The notes beneath the pieces were generated by a model that worked only from the letters and a program-made list of their open reading frames with translations, had not been told where the DNA came from and did no database searches. From contig NC_089438.1 of the NCBI RefSeq assembly GCF_026210795.1, positions 4,237,501 to 4,301,500 on the forward strand: 64,000 bases of DNA, written 5' to 3'. This document shows, in pieces, positions 18,560 through 32,421 of the stretch. Position 1 is the first letter of the stretch. Every line of letters starts with the position of its first letter. This DNA is from Rhizophagus irregularis (taxonomy: Eukaryota; Glomeromycota; Glomeromycetes; Glomerales; Glomeraceae). The translations under genes and the position numbers were made by a program.

Positions 18560-21500
18560 TTAAAATCGACACACCACCCTGCTAAAGCTGTTAGTAAATT
18601 GCACCGTTAGACGACCCATAAAACCCGAATAGTGATTAAACCAAGGCAAACCATATTTCAGCGAGTTCTTTAAATAATCAATGTCGGAGTCACGTGCGGC
18701 GTCGGAAAGGGTCGGAGGAGGTAAAGTTGAGAAAGGTAAGTACGTAGACTTTGGCAAATATGAAGGCCGAGAAAGTTTGAGTTTATGAGTAATATTCATC
18801 GCGTCTTCCCATTTAGATTTATCATAGGAGTGCGGTAGCCAAATTCGTTTTCTAATCTTTTGGATAAAATGATTGTGGATAGCGGAGATAACCTTCATCG
18901 CAGAGTTACGTGGAATAGAAAATTCTTCAAAAAATTCGACAAAGGATTTCGGAAGGCAGCCACGGACAAGGCTATATGAAGTCCAATTTGAAGAGGAAAA
19001 GGACCAACAAGGAAAAGATTTAAATTTGTTAATAATTAGAGACGGATCTTTGTTAACAAGATCACCAGCTTCTTGAAGTTTGTTAATAAAGTGATGTTGG
19101 TAGGAGAGGAGAATCTGTTCCATAGCAATTCGTCTACATTTGCACATAAATAAGTGCATGAAATCTTCCTCAGAGTCGAGGCATGAACGACATAATAAGA
19201 TGTCGATATACAAGTCCGGGCGGATTCTTTTAAGATGTTCCAAGGTAGGTAGATCTTCCAAAAAGAGTTTGAATTTGAAGGTTCGATGAGAGGAAGCATG
19301 AGCTCGAGTAAAAGAAGCATCATGCTGAGGTTCAGCATTTAACGTGAACCAGGTAAGATCCCAATCGATTACGAAGTCTGAGATGGAAGATAAAGCAATG
19401 GTAAAGTTAAATCGCGATAAACGCGTTAATCTATGCATCCACAGCATTTGCGAATATTGCTTGAATAGGCGTCGTGGGTTAGATTCGCATAAAACATCAT
19501 CATAATTTAATACGAAATCGTGAGGAGATACTTGATCCAGATCAGAAAGAAGAATTGCTGAAAAGGAAGTATGCGCAGAGTTGGCTAATGAGTCCGCGTA
19601 GTCATTGTAGAAATTACCAGAGTGACCTTTCACTTTAACGGCAGTGACGGATAAAGATTTGGATGAAATGAGACGTTCAATAATAGCCCAAAGTTCAAAA
19701 TTGGTGGTCTTGTAATAAAGCCTACTATTGGAATAAGAAGAAGTAGCACAAAGACGGAAACCATCTATGGCAGATTGAGAGTCAGTATGAATAGTGACCG
19801 TTGAAAAGGGAGGAGTCACAGTAAGAGCAGCATGTATAGCGGCGATTTCAGCCCTTGTAGAAGAAGGCCAATTGTGAATAATTCCATAAGCGTGAGCAGC
19901 GATAGATTGGAAAAAGCCAGCGCCATCAAGGACTTGAACCCAAGACCAACCCATAGAAACATCAGGAGTGCCAAGGTTAATTAAAGAACCATCGGTATAA
20001 AAACAATAGTGGTTATCAGGAGGAGTCGCTAACGGTGAGGCAGCAAAAGCAAGAGGGGCAGCCGAACCCAAAGAGGGAGGAGGAGAAGGAGAAGGGAGAG
20101 TAGCCACAGCATCTTGTGAAAAATTAGGTTGAATGTCCAAACGACCATAATAGGATGTTACAGTCTCGTCAAGGTCCGCCCAAGTAAAGGGAGAAGTAAT
20201 ATTGGTGGTGTCATGTCTAATACGCTCCTGCGTTGTTGGGAGAAGTAAAGATCTAAGAGGAGAGAGTTTTGGGATGATACATAAAGGAGTAACATCTGTT
20301 GGATTGCTTTTAGTATGGGTAACCGGTACATGTTTAGAACAACCGGGACAAGGAGTAAGCGTGATAACATCATTAGGTCGAGTTACACAATCAGAGGTCC
20401 AATGGACAATCTTGCAGGAATATTGTTGTTTACTGAGCTGTTTTCCAAAAAGAGGAGAGCCATCATCATCCAAAGTTATGATCCATTTCATGGATTTGCG
20501 AGAGGAACCAAAGGCGGGAGCAAGTCGATATTGGAAGGAATAGCATCAGAAGAAAACCGATCCAAAAGGAGAGAATTGGAACCTGGAGTAGTGACGCGTT
20601 GATGAATGTCATTGAACCATTTGTGCGGGAGGACACGATGACCTTTCTTGCTCGATAAATTAGATAGATAAACGTTCCAAGTAATCATATGGGTTCCTTG
20701 AGGCGTAATAAATTGTGATAGGTAATAAAGTTGCAAACTTCTAAGACGTCGGAAGTAAGATATAAAAATTTTTGGAGTCATAACATCATATAAAGGTGTA
20801 TGACCGTTGGATATAGTAAGGTCAGGCAAAGTTGAAAGTCGTGAACGCAACAACTTGAAGGGAGTGGTGGTCAGGAGAGCAATAGTGCAAGCGATATAAT
20901 CCTGTTTAAAAGCGAAAAGTTTAGACCATAAAGTCCAATCTTTAACTAACAATGGAGAAATGGGAATCAAAAAAGAAAATTGAATTAAACGTAATCTATA
21001 TAAAAATAAATTTTTCATAAAAAAGGAAGAAGAATTAGCTAATAAAAACAAATTAGTTAAATGTGTTTGTGATTGGTGAAAAAATAAATTAATCAATCCC
21101 AAGCCTTGAGATAAAAACAAAATAGAATCTGGGAGTACACGTGAAAAATTGGCCTTATGTTTAACCAAGGAACGGATACTGCTGGTTGCCGAGGCACATT
21201 CAGATTCAGAGAGGTGAGTGACTTGCATGCGATATTCCAATTTCGGAATAAGGACGGTATTGTGTAAATAAACTACTTGTTTGGCAGATAATCTGGCAGG
21301 GCGAACGGTAGCAGCAAAGGAATTGCATTCACGAGCGACTTGTTTCCTGACAAAATCGCGAGATCCAGCAACATTGAACCAAACGCCAAGGAAGCGGAAA
21401 GAACTATTCATGGAGATGGGCACAATAGAAATGGAAGGAACATTGTTCAGTCCAGATAATTGCAAGTCAAACACAACTGGAGAAGGCGAAGAAACTGAAG

Positions 21501-24178
21501 TGGGAGGCAACGAATTAGTAATTAAAACATATTTGTTGTGATTAGCGGAAGTATTATTGATTTGATAAAATTCTTTCGTAATAGAGAGCATTGATTCCAT
21601 TCCAGATTTGGATGACGAAATTAAAGTAGAGTCATCCATAAAGACCAAATTGTTGATTCGTAATCCATCTGAATTAGTCTGAGCCAAAGGATTGATTAAA
21701 GAGGGAGCATGAAGCGTATATGGATCCATCATTTCTTTTTTGAGAACAGTCAATAAAGGGTTTATATATATGACCCAGAGTAAAGGAGAGATAACTTCGC
21801 CTTGATCTATACCAATGCGAACACGGTAAGAAGGAGTAGTTCCATGAGCAGTAAAAATGCGATTAGAGCGTTTCATGAAGAGGGATAAAATAAACTTGGT
21901 AGCAGAAGCAGGAAGTTTAATGCGATCTAGAGCAAAACGCAACATCTTGAGATCAACCGAGTCGAAAGCCTTTGAAATATCTTGCGAAAGGATCCAAAGC
22001 GGCGATTTGTTGACATGAGCATCATGGATAATAGATTCCAGAACGACAATAGGGTCGCGACAAGAACCACCTGGGAGACCGGCGAAGTTACCTCCTTTGA
22101 GAACTTCATGTAAAGCCAAAATGGAAGCGAGACGATTATAAAAAAGTTTGACCAAAGATTTTCTAATTACTTCGAGCAGAGTAATAGGTCTTGTATTCTT
22201 TAGTTGACATTTCCATTCGTGAGGTTTAGGGATAGGAAAGACCATAGCCTGGCGCCATAAATCAGGAATATCTGTGGTACGAAGACATGATTGGACAAAA
22301 ATTAAAACCAAAGCAGAAGCGTTTGAACCCAGATGCTTAAGCATCTCATAAGTAATCATGGAAGGACCAGGAGCTTTGTCATTAGGCATTGAAGAGACCG
22401 TAGACAACCACTCTTCGAGAATAGGAGGATCCAATAAAGAATTGTAAATTGAAGAATCCACATCGTCCATAGGGTGATAAGCAGAAGACCATCTTTCAGG
22501 AAGAGTTGAAATGGTATCTGGAGGAGATGATTTAATAGGTACAGAATTCTGGAAGTGGTCGATAACGGCGTCGTCAATATCATGCGGATCAGTCAATAAT
22601 TTTGGATGTGTAGGGTGGTCGATAAACACACGATCCAAGGTAATACGACGTCGAGTTCTTGAAAGAGCGGAATCAATAAATGAAGAGATGTCAGTTGCAA
22701 AATTGTTATCCCTATCATCCAATTTAGCACGAATGGAAGAATCTTGAAAATCTTTTTCTTTAAGGAGAAGGAAGCCATAAAGGGCACTAGAAATAAGCTT
22801 TAATGAGTCTAATAGAAATTTAAAATCGTCTTGCCTACAAATGGATAAAGAAACAGGCAAAATAGGGGGAGAAGGAATAACCTTCTTATAAAGATGTAGA
22901 ATATTTTGAAGTCTAATGAAATGGGTGGACCAAGTACGTTCATATCTATTATAATAAGTAGAAGGATATTTTCGCAATAAACGTATCGAATGCAAAAGAC
23001 GGCTGAGGAAACGATAATGTTGAGTTAAGGCTTCCAAATCCTTGGGCATCGTGGGTGTATGCTGATTACCAACTATAACAGATGGAAGGGAAGCATTAGC
23101 AGCTTTCAATATACGAGAATGTAAATATTCGCATTGTTGATTAATATGCCATGTTGAGAAGGTTGATGGCGGTACGCCGCATAAAGAGTCAGTATGAGTA
23201 GAGAAGAATTCCCATTGTTGATCAGTCACTGAATCAAATTTGAATATGCGGCGAGTTCGACGTTGAAGTTGTTTAGCGCGAGCAACCTTGATAGACGCAA
23301 ACAAGAGTGAATCATCGAAATAAGCGATGATGGGATTATGATCAGAAGAGCAGGTGTCTTGGGCGTCAAATATATAGGAGGTGAGAGCAAAGCTTTTAAG
23401 CATTGGACAAGACCAAACATAGTCTATACGAGTAACTTGATCGTCACGGTGAAAAGTGCCTAAGGAATCAGAAGCGTTAACAGGAATAGTTTCTTCATAT
23501 CCATGAGATAAAAGATGATGTAGCAAACGATAAGTTCGTTGGGAAGCAACAGAAGGGCGGTTAAAATAAATAGGATAATAGGCATCTAAATGCATATTGA
23601 AATCGCCACAAATGGCGTGATAAAAATTTTGTTGTTTAGTTTGCACTAATAATTGTAAAAGGAGATCAATAGTTTCAGATCGTAATTTAGAATCAGAAAT
23701 AGGGGGGATGTAAATAACAAAAATACGCAATTTAACGTTGCCTTTAAAATAGAGGTCAACAGATAAAATACGTGAAGAATGTGAAACAAAATCTTGTACA
23801 TGGGAAGCAAAAGATTTTTCAATAAAAAGGAAACGCCACCAGTAGATTTGACTTGTTTGGTTTTATCTATATCAGATGAAAAGACAGTATAATTAGGAAG
23901 GCGTTTAGAGAGAAAATGAAGTCGTTTAGGGGATAAATGGGTATCTACGATACCACCAAAGGAAATATGTTTAAGGTTGAAAAAGTAGGAAATTTGTTCA
24001 ATTTTAACTTGGCTATTATGTCGAAGGCCATTAATATTAAAGGATGAAATATTAAAGGAATTGGGGATAGGGGGGAATTTAATGTAGTAAATAAAGATTC
24101 ATGTTCTGAAAAATTATAAGTATCTACAGGATTGGGTGGGTTTCGAACAAACGTATCATAATTAAAATTGTCAGACAT
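18560..24178 (-). pseudogene. LINE copy A ORF2 (endonuclease, reverse transcriptase, RNase H), frameshifted
   Basis: Same protein as copy B ORF2, split into three frames: 23945-24178, 20488-23730 and 18560-20491. Comparison with copy B locates single-base losses near 23835 (GGG to GG) and near 20517 (GGGAACCAAG to GGGAGCAAG), and an indel near 24070. The RT segment keeps the FMDDSTL catalytic box. RNase H keeps FYTDGS, AEIAAI, HTDSQSAI and NDYADSLA. A C-terminal CRSC...H...C zinc site is present. Not expressible as one protein. Confidence 0.92.
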
Positions 24179-24225
24179 TAGAACACTATGATAATAAAGT
24201 ACGGGGAAAGGAGGTGAGAAATCAG

Positions 24226-26359
24226 TTATTGCGAAGGAGCTGAAGCTCGATCGGAGGGAGAACCACCAAGAGAAGCAATAAAACCTTGGATGGAACCAGT
24301 GAGCGATTGTAAAGTATCTTTAATCGCTTTTTGATCTTGAATAACGGAGTTCAATTCGTCTTGCGGGGAAGGGTTAGAAGTGGATGCGGAAGCAGAGTGT
24401 GGGGCTTTGTTGGATGTAGATGCAGAGAAAGAGGATTTCATTGAACCAGCAGATAAAGGAGCATTAGGATGCTGGATTAAGGTGCCAGTGGTTTCAGGAG
24501 GGTCTTCTTCCATTCGATCAGGTTCAGTATTAACGACAGGCGCAGAGGGAGGATTGATGCCTAAATGGGCTTCAATAGCAGATAGCCGTTGATTGTTAAG
24601 TTCAAGATTTGAAATGCGGGATTCCACTCGAGCAACATCTTGTTGAAGATTCTTTAAAACATTAAGAATCTTAAGGGCAGCCTCAAGAGCATTAAAAGAA
24701 TTCGGATCCGGGAGTGGAGCACGAGCATTGGACGAAAAGGAAACAGATCTATCTTTGCCTTTACGGGTGTTGGAAGGTGTACGTCCATGAGCAGTTGAGG
24801 AGGAGTTAGCTGAGCCAGAGGAGGAAGAGGGCTTAGCATTAATATTGGAATTATTATTATTAGATCTATTGGAGTTGGAATTAGAACGTTGAGCTGAAGC
24901 AGAATGATCCCGAGATTTAGATCGAGATCGAGAACGAGAATTATTGCGCGGCGTTCTTTGTTGGGCGGGCCTTTGGCCAATATTGAAGCGTTCTTTAAGA
25001 GCAGCCACAGGGTCACGTGTACGTGAATGACCACGGCGTTGGTTAAGCGGACAGGAGGTAGGAGCACAACCGAGTTTACCACATCGGTGGCAAAGAGCTT
25101 TCGAATCGTTGGATGTACCCCATCGAAGAGTACGACCTTGGAAACCAATAGTCTGCTCCATAGCGGCATCCATTGTCTCTTGCGAGTTGAAGGTAACATA
25201 AGCCCAAGGTTTGGGTTTATAAGAATTTAGGGAAAGGGGGATGTTAATGGCTTTTGCTCCATGTTCTTTGACCAAAGGAGCGAGATGGATATCTTTGGTA
25301 TTAGCGGGAAGTCCAGAGAGAACAGCTACAAACGCTCTACGAGCAGCTTTTTGATCCAAAGAGTAATGGCATGGGGTAACACGTAAGCAGGTGGAAAAGC
25401 AGTAAACTGCCCATTGAGTAGTGAAACGGGAGATGGCATCAGCATGATCATAGACAATGCGAGCTTGTTGCATCTTAGCACCTTTCCTTGAGTAGAGATG
25501 AAGGGCAAGGAGATTGCCGAATTTCTTGAAATAGGATTGGAGTTGCGGTTTAGTAATAAAGAACGGTATATCCGTGACTTGAATTGCACGGAGGTCTTCA
25601 TCGGACCGGAGTTGTTTGGGATCGTACAGGTGGAATTGTAGGTCCGGAAAATCGGAGTGTGTGCTTCCAACACACAGATCACGAGCCTCCGCAGTATGAA
25701 AATGTATGATGAGACGCTTAGCGTCCCCTGAACCGGTCATACGAGCCCGACCGGTATATGATTCGTAAGTTTCTAAAAATAAATTGTTAACGGCATCTAT
25801 AATTGCCTTATTAGTTTTAAGTTTCTCTAAAGTTTGGGGAGCGGAGTTGGGCGCAGCCGCAGCCAGGAAATCTTGACGATTAATGGTAATGGTGGTGGGA
25901 GGGATCAACAACCTGATCGGGCGATGTACCATCATTTACGTCCATATTAGGGGACGCGTTAGGGGATGAGTTGTTTTCTTTGTTTCTTGGTGCATGAATA
26001 GACGCGTTAGCTCCAGAGGACGCGTCTTGGCCAGGCGCAGTAGGCGCAGCAGAAATATTCGGGGTAGAAGCTTGAGTATTTTCTTGGGCAGTGCTGCGGG
26101 AATTATTTTGTTGAGGAATAGCGGTCGAAGTTGAACCAACTAAACCACCGTCAGCCGGCGTGTCGGCAACGAAATCTTCATAGTCTTCATCCATGGAGTC
26201 TTTTGTAATTATACGGGAACGTTTTTGAGAATTATTATCACTATCAGAACCAGAGTTGTCAGAGAGTTGTTTTTTATTATTTTTCTTTTCTTGACGAGCA
26301 GCCTTATTACTATTAGGATTATAGCTGCCGCCACCTCTTCTAGCAAGGTTTCTAGACAT
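24226..26359 (-). pseudogene. LINE copy A ORF1 (nucleic-acid chaperone-like), frameshifted
   Basis: The N-terminal part (25880-26359) is low-complexity and charged; the C-terminal part (24226-25935) is in another frame. One extra base near 25890, relative to copy B, explains the shift. The middle carries an RRM-like region (residues about 160-330 of the joined protein), a Cys-rich knuckle (CHRCGKLGCAPTSCP), an Arg/Ser-rich stretch, and a C-terminal coiled coil. This is a typical ORF1 layout for RNA binding. Confidence 0.85.
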
Positions 26360-26471
26360 GTTAGAAGGTATGAGTTGGGTAAAATATAAGAGTTGTTAGT
26401 ACGAAGATATAAAATTTTCTTTCCAAAAATTTTTGGTTAATAGATCGGCGGTATCATCAGTATCAGTCCTT

Positions 26472-26485
26472 TCAGTCCTTGTCAA
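26472..26485. repeat. LINE target-site copy between the two LINEs
   Basis: TCAGTCCTTGTCAA again, preceded by about 18 bp of filler that includes a shorter partial copy (atcagtccttt). Confidence 0.75.
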
Positions 26486-26753
26486 GGCAAACATGGCATA
26501 GTAGCCTTTATCTTTATTAAATTTATTTAACGAACTTACAAAAATAAAATAAAATTTTCAAAGTACAAAAAAGAAAAATAAAATTAACTAAAAACAAAAC
26601 TATATAGTCTCCAAAACAGTAATAAAGCTATAAAATTAATTCAAAAGGAAAAAAATCGCATAACATTAAAACTATCCTGATCCCCCGCCTAGATATATTC
26701 CAACCTAAGAAGAAGCAACTATGCAAACAAACCAACGAACAATGCACCCATTA

Positions 26754-29700
26754 TTAAAATCGACACACCACCCTGCAAAAGCTGTTAGTAAGTTGCACCG
26801 TTAGACGACCCATAAAACCCGAATAGTGATTAAACCAAGGCAAACCATATTTCATCGAGTTCTTTAAATAATCAACGTCGGAGTCACGTGCGGCGTCGGA
26901 AAGGGTCGGAGGAGGTAAAGTTGAGAAAGGTAAGTACGTGGACTTTGGCAAATTTGAAGGCCGAGAAAGTTTGAGTTTATGAGTAATATTCATCGCGTCT
27001 TCCCATTTAGATTTATCATAAGAGCGTGGTAGCCAAATTCGTTTTCTGATCTTTTGGATAAAGTGATTGTGGATAGCAGAGATAACCTTCATCGCGGAAT
27101 TGCGTGGAACAGAAAGTTCTTCAAAAAATGCGACAAAGGATTTCGGAAGACAGCCACGGACAAGGCTATATGAAGTCCAATTTGAAGAAGAAAAGGACCA
27201 ACAAGGAAGAGATTTAAATTTGTTAATAATTAAAGAGGGATCTTTTTTAACGAGATCACCAGCTTCTTGAAGTTTGTTGATAAAGTGATGTTGGTAGGAG
27301 AGGAGAATCTGTTCCATAGCGATTCGTCTACATTTGCACATAAATAAGTGCATGAAATCTTCCTTGGAGTCGAGGCATGAACGACATAATAAAATGTCGA
27401 TATACAAGTCCGGGCGGATTCTTTTAAGATGTTCCAAGGTAGGTAAATCTTCCAAAAAGAGTTTGAATTTGAAGGTTTGATGAGAGGAAGCATGAGCACA
27501 AGTAAAAGAAGCATCATGCTGAGGTTCAGCATTTAACGTGAACCAGGTAAGATCCCAATCGATTACGAAGTCTGAAATGGAAGATAAAGCAATGGTAAAG
27601 TTAAATCGCGATAAACGCGTTAAACTATGCATCCATAGCATTTGCGAATATTGCTTGAACAGACGTCGTGGGTTAGATTCGCATAAAATATCATCATATT
27701 TTAATACGAAATCGTGAGGAGATACTTGATCCAGATCAGAAAGAAGAATTGCTGAAGAGGAAGTATGCGCTGAGTTGGCTAATGAGTCCGCGTAGTCATT
27801 GTAGAAATTACCAGAGTGACCTTTCACTTTAACGGCTGTGACGGACAAAGATTTGAATGAAATGAGACGTTCAATAATAGCCTAAAGTTCAAAATTGGTG
27901 GTCTTGTAATAAAGCCTACTATTGGAATAAGAAAACGTAGCACATAGACGAAGACCATCTATGGCAGATTGAGAGTCAGTATGAATAGTGACCGTTGAAG
28001 AGGGAGGAGTAACTGTAAGAGCAGCATGTATAGCGGCAATTTCAGCCCTTGTAGAAGAAGGCCAATTGTGAATAATTCCATGAGCGTAAGCAGCGATAGA
28101 TTGGAAAAAGCCAGCGCCATCAAGGACTTGAACCCAAGACCAACCCATAGAAACATCAGGAGTGCCAAGGTTAATTAAAGAACCATCGGTATAAAAACAA
28201 TAATGGTTATCAGGAGGAGTCGCTAACGGTGAGGCAGCAAAAGCAAGAGGGGCAGCCGAACCCAAAGAGGGAAGAGGAGAAGGAGAGGGGAGAGTAACCA
28301 CATCTTCTTGTGAAAAATTAGGTTGAATGTCCAAACGACCATAATAGGATCTTACAGTCTCGTCAAGGTCCGCCCAAGTAAAAGGGGAAGCGATAGTGGT
28401 GGTGTCATGTCTAATACGCTCCTGCGTTGTTGGGAGAAGTAAAGATCGAAGAGGAGAGAGTTTTGGGATGATACATAAAGGAGTAACATCTGTTGGATTG
28501 CTTTTAGTATGGGTAACCGGTACATGTTTAGAACAACCAGGACAAGGAGTGAGCGTGATAACATCATTAGGTCGAGTCACACAATCAGAAGTCCAATGGA
28601 CAATCTTGCAGGAATATTGCTGTTTACTGAGCTGTTTTCCAAAGAGAGGAGAGCCATCATCATCCAAAGTTACGATCCATTTCATGGATTTTCGAGAGGA
28701 ACCAAAGGCGGGAACCAAGTTGATATTGGAAGGAATAGCATCAGAAGAGAACCGATCCAAAAGGAGAGAGTTGGAACCTGGAACAGTGACGCATTGGTGA
28801 ATGTCATTGAACCATTTGTGTGGGAGGACACGATGACCTTTCCTGCTTGATAAATTGGATAGATAAACGTTCCAAGTAATCATATGGGTTCCTTGAGGCG
28901 TAATAAATTGTGATAGGTAATATAGTTGCAAACTTCTAAGACGTCGGAAGTAAGAAATAAAAATTTTTGGAGTCATAACATCATATAAAGGTGTATGACC
29001 ATTAGACATAGTAAGGTCAGGCAAAGTTGAAAGTTGTGAGCGCAACAACATGAAGGGAGTGGTGGTCAGGAGAGCAATAGTGCAAGCGATATAATCCTGT
29101 TTAAAAGCAAAAAGTTTAGACCATATAGTCCAATCTTTAACTAACAATGGGGAGATAGGAATTAAAAAAGAAAATTGAATTAAACGTAATCTATATAAAA
29201 ATAAATTTTTCATAAAAGAAGAAGAAGAATTAGCTAACAAAAATAAATTAGTTAAATGTGTTTGTGATTGATGAAAAAATAAATTAATCAATCCCAAGCC
29301 TTGAGACAAAAACAAAATAGAATCAGGGAGTACTCGTGAAAAGTTGGCCTTGTGTTTAACCAAGGAACGGATACTGCTGGTTGCCGAGGCACATTCAGAT
29401 TCGGAGAGGTGAGTGACTTGCATGCGATATTCCAATTTCGGGATAAGGACGGTGTTGTGTAAATAAACTATTTGTTTAGCAGATAATTTGGCAGGGCGTA
29501 CGGTAGCGGCGAAGGAGTTACATTCTCTAGCAACTTGCTTCTTGACAAAATCACGAGAACCAGCGACATTGAACCACACGCCCAGGAAGCGGAAAGAGCT
29601 ATTCATGGAGATAGGCACAATAGAAATGGAAGGAACTATGTTCAATCCGGATAATTGCAAGTCAAACACGACTGGAGAAGGTGATAAAACTGAAGTGGGA

Positions 29701-32375
29701 GGCAACAAATTAGTAATTAAAACATATTTGTTATGATTAGCGGAAGTATTGTTGATTTGATAAAATTCTTCCGTAATAGAGAGCATTGATTCCATTCCAG
29801 ATTTGGATGACGAAATTAAAGTAGAGTCATCCATGAAGACCAAATTGTTGATTCGTAATCCACCTGAATTAGCCTGAGCCAAAGGATTAATTAAAGAGGG
29901 AGCATGAAGCGTATATGGATCCATCATTTCATTTTTGAGAACAGTCAATAAAGGGTCTATATATATGACCCAGAGTAAAGGAGAGATAACTTCGCCTTGA
30001 TCTATACCAATGCGAACACGGTAAGAAGGAGTAGTTCCATGAACAGTAAAAACGCGATTAGAGCGTTTCATGAAGAGGGATAAAATAAACTTGATAGCAG
30101 AAGCAGGAAGTTTAATGCGTTCTAGAGCGAAACGCAACATCTTGAGATCAACTGAGTCGAAAGCCTTTGAAATATCTTGCGAAAGGATCCAAAGCGGTGA
30201 TTTGTTGACATGAGCATCATGGATAATAGATTCAAGAACGACAATAGGGTCGCGACAAGAACCACCTGGGAGACCGGCGAAGTTACCTCCTTTGAGAACT
30301 TCATTTGAAGCCAAAATGGAAGCGAGACGATTATAAAAGAGTTTAACCAAAGATTTCCTAATTACTTCAAGTAAAGTAATAGGTCTCGTATTCTTGAGTT
30401 GACATTTCCATTCGTGAGGTTTAGGGATGGGGAAAACCATAGCTTGACGCCATAAATCAGGAATATCAGCAGTACGAAAGCACGATTGTACCAGGATTAG
30501 AACCAAAGCTGAAGTGTTGGAACCCAGATGCTTAAGCATCTCATAGGTAATCATAGAAGGGCCAGAAGCTTTGTCATTCGGCATCAAAGAGACCGTAGAC
30601 AGCCATTCATCAAGGGTAGGAGGATCCAACAAAGAGTTGTAAATAGAAGAATCCACATCGTCCATAGGGCAATAAGCAGAAGACCATCTATCTGGAAGAG
30701 CGGAAATATTGTCAGGGGGAGATGACTTTATGGGCACGGAATTCTGGAAGTGGTTGATAACAGCGTCATCAATATCATGCGGGTCCGTCAAAAGTTTTGG
30801 TTGTGTAGGATGGTCGATAAAGACACGATCCAAGGTGATGCGGCGTCGAGTCCTTGAAAGAGCAGAATTAATAAAGGAGGAAATATCGGTTTCAAAATTA
30901 TTGTCCCTATCTTCCAATTTGGCACGAATGGAAGAATCTTGAAAATCTTTTTCTTTGAGAAGAAGGAAACCATGGAGGGCATCGGAAATAGTCTTTAAAG
31001 ATGCCAATAAAAGTTTAAAATCGTCTTGCCTACATGAGGATAAAGAAGTAGGTAAAATAGGGGGAGAAGGAATAATCTTCTTATAAAGATGAAGAATCTT
31101 TTGAAGTCTAATGAAATGAGTGGACCAAGTACGTTCATGTCTATTATAATAAGTGGAAGGATATTTTCGCAATAAACGTATCGAATGCAAAAGACGGCTG
31201 AGGAAACGATAATGTTGAGTTAGGGCTTCCAAATCTTTGGGCACCGTAGGCGTATGTTGATTGCCAACCAGGACAGACGGAAGGGTGGCAGTAGCAGCTT
31301 TCACTATACAAGAATGTAAATATTCGCATTGTTGATTAATATGCCATGTTGAGAAGGTTGATGGCGGTACGTCGCATAAAGAGTCAGTATGAGCAGAGAA
31401 AAATTCCCATTGTTGATCAGTAACTGAATCAAATTTGAATATGCGGCGATTGTGACGTTGAAGTTGTTTAGCGCGAGCAACCTTGACAGACGCAAACAAG
31501 AGTGAATCATCGAAATAAGTGATGATGGGATTGTGATCGGAAGAGCAGGTGTCTTGGGCGTCAAATATATAGGAGGTGAGAGCAAAGCTTTTAAGCATTG
31601 GACAAGACCAAACATAGTCAATACGAGTAACTTGATCGTCACGGTGAAAAGTGCCTAAGGAATCAGAAGCGTTAACAGGAATAGTTTCTTCATATCCATG
31701 AGATAAAAAATGATGTAGCAAACGATAAGTTCGTTGGGAAGCAACAGAGGGGCGGTTAAAATAAATAGGATAATAGGCATCTAAATGCATATTGAAATCG
31801 CCACAAATGGCGTGATAAAAATTTTGTTGTTTAGTTTGCACTAATAATTGTAAAAGAAGGTCAATGGTTTCTGATCGTAATTTAGAATCAGAAACAGGAG
31901 GAATATAAATAACAAAAATGCGCAATTTAACGTTGCCTTTGAAATAAAGGTCAACAGATAAAATTCGCGAAGAATGTGAAACAAAATCTTGTACATGAGA
32001 AGCAAGGGTTTTTTCAATAAAAAGGGAAACGCCACCAGTAGATTTAACTTGTTTAGTTTTATCTATGTCAGATGAAAAGACAGTATAATTAGAAAGGCGT
32101 TTAGATAAAAAGTGAATTTGCTTGGGGGATAGATGGGTATCTACGATACCACCAAAGGAAATATGTTTAAGGTTGAAAAAGTTTGAAATTTGTTCAATTT
32201 TAACTTGGCTATTATGTCGAAGACCATTAACATTAAAAGATGAAATATTAAACGAATTGGGGATAGGAGAAGAATTTAAAGTAGTGAATAAAGATTCATG
32301 TTCTGAAAAATTATAAATATCTACAGGGTTGGGTGGGTTGCGAACAAACGTATCATAATTAAAATTGCCAGTCAT
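26754..32375 (-). pseudogene. LINE copy B ORF2, nearly intact with one internal TAG
   Basis: About 1,873 codons. The APE-type endonuclease lies at about residues 45-285 (SSFNVNGLRHNS, CGDFNMHLDAYY, SSDHNPIITY). The RT lies at about 600-870, with DISKAFDSVD and FMDDSTL (FMDD in place of the commoner YADD/FADD). RNase H is near 1395-1570 (FYTDGS, AEIAAI, HTDSQSAI, NDYADSLA). A zinc site (CRSCLDSKEDFMHLFMC) is near 1666. The TAG at 27882-27884 is a TGG (Trp) in copy A, so it is a single G-to-A change. It truncates the protein within RNase H. Confidence 0.92.
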
Positions 32376-32421
32376 TAGAACACAATGATAATAAAGTACG
32401 GGGAAGGAAGTGAGAAATCAG

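Larger units (their letters stand above)
18286..26453 (-). mobile_element. Full-length non-LTR retrotransposon (LINE), copy A
   Basis: About 8.17 kb. The 5' end on the minus strand is near 26453 and the 3' end near 18286, without a poly-A tail. It has ORF1 (24226-26359) and ORF2 (18560-24178). It is near-identical to copy B, but with more frameshifts: one in ORF1 and at least three in ORF2. The 3' terminus abuts TCAGTCCTTGTCAA. Confidence 0.92.
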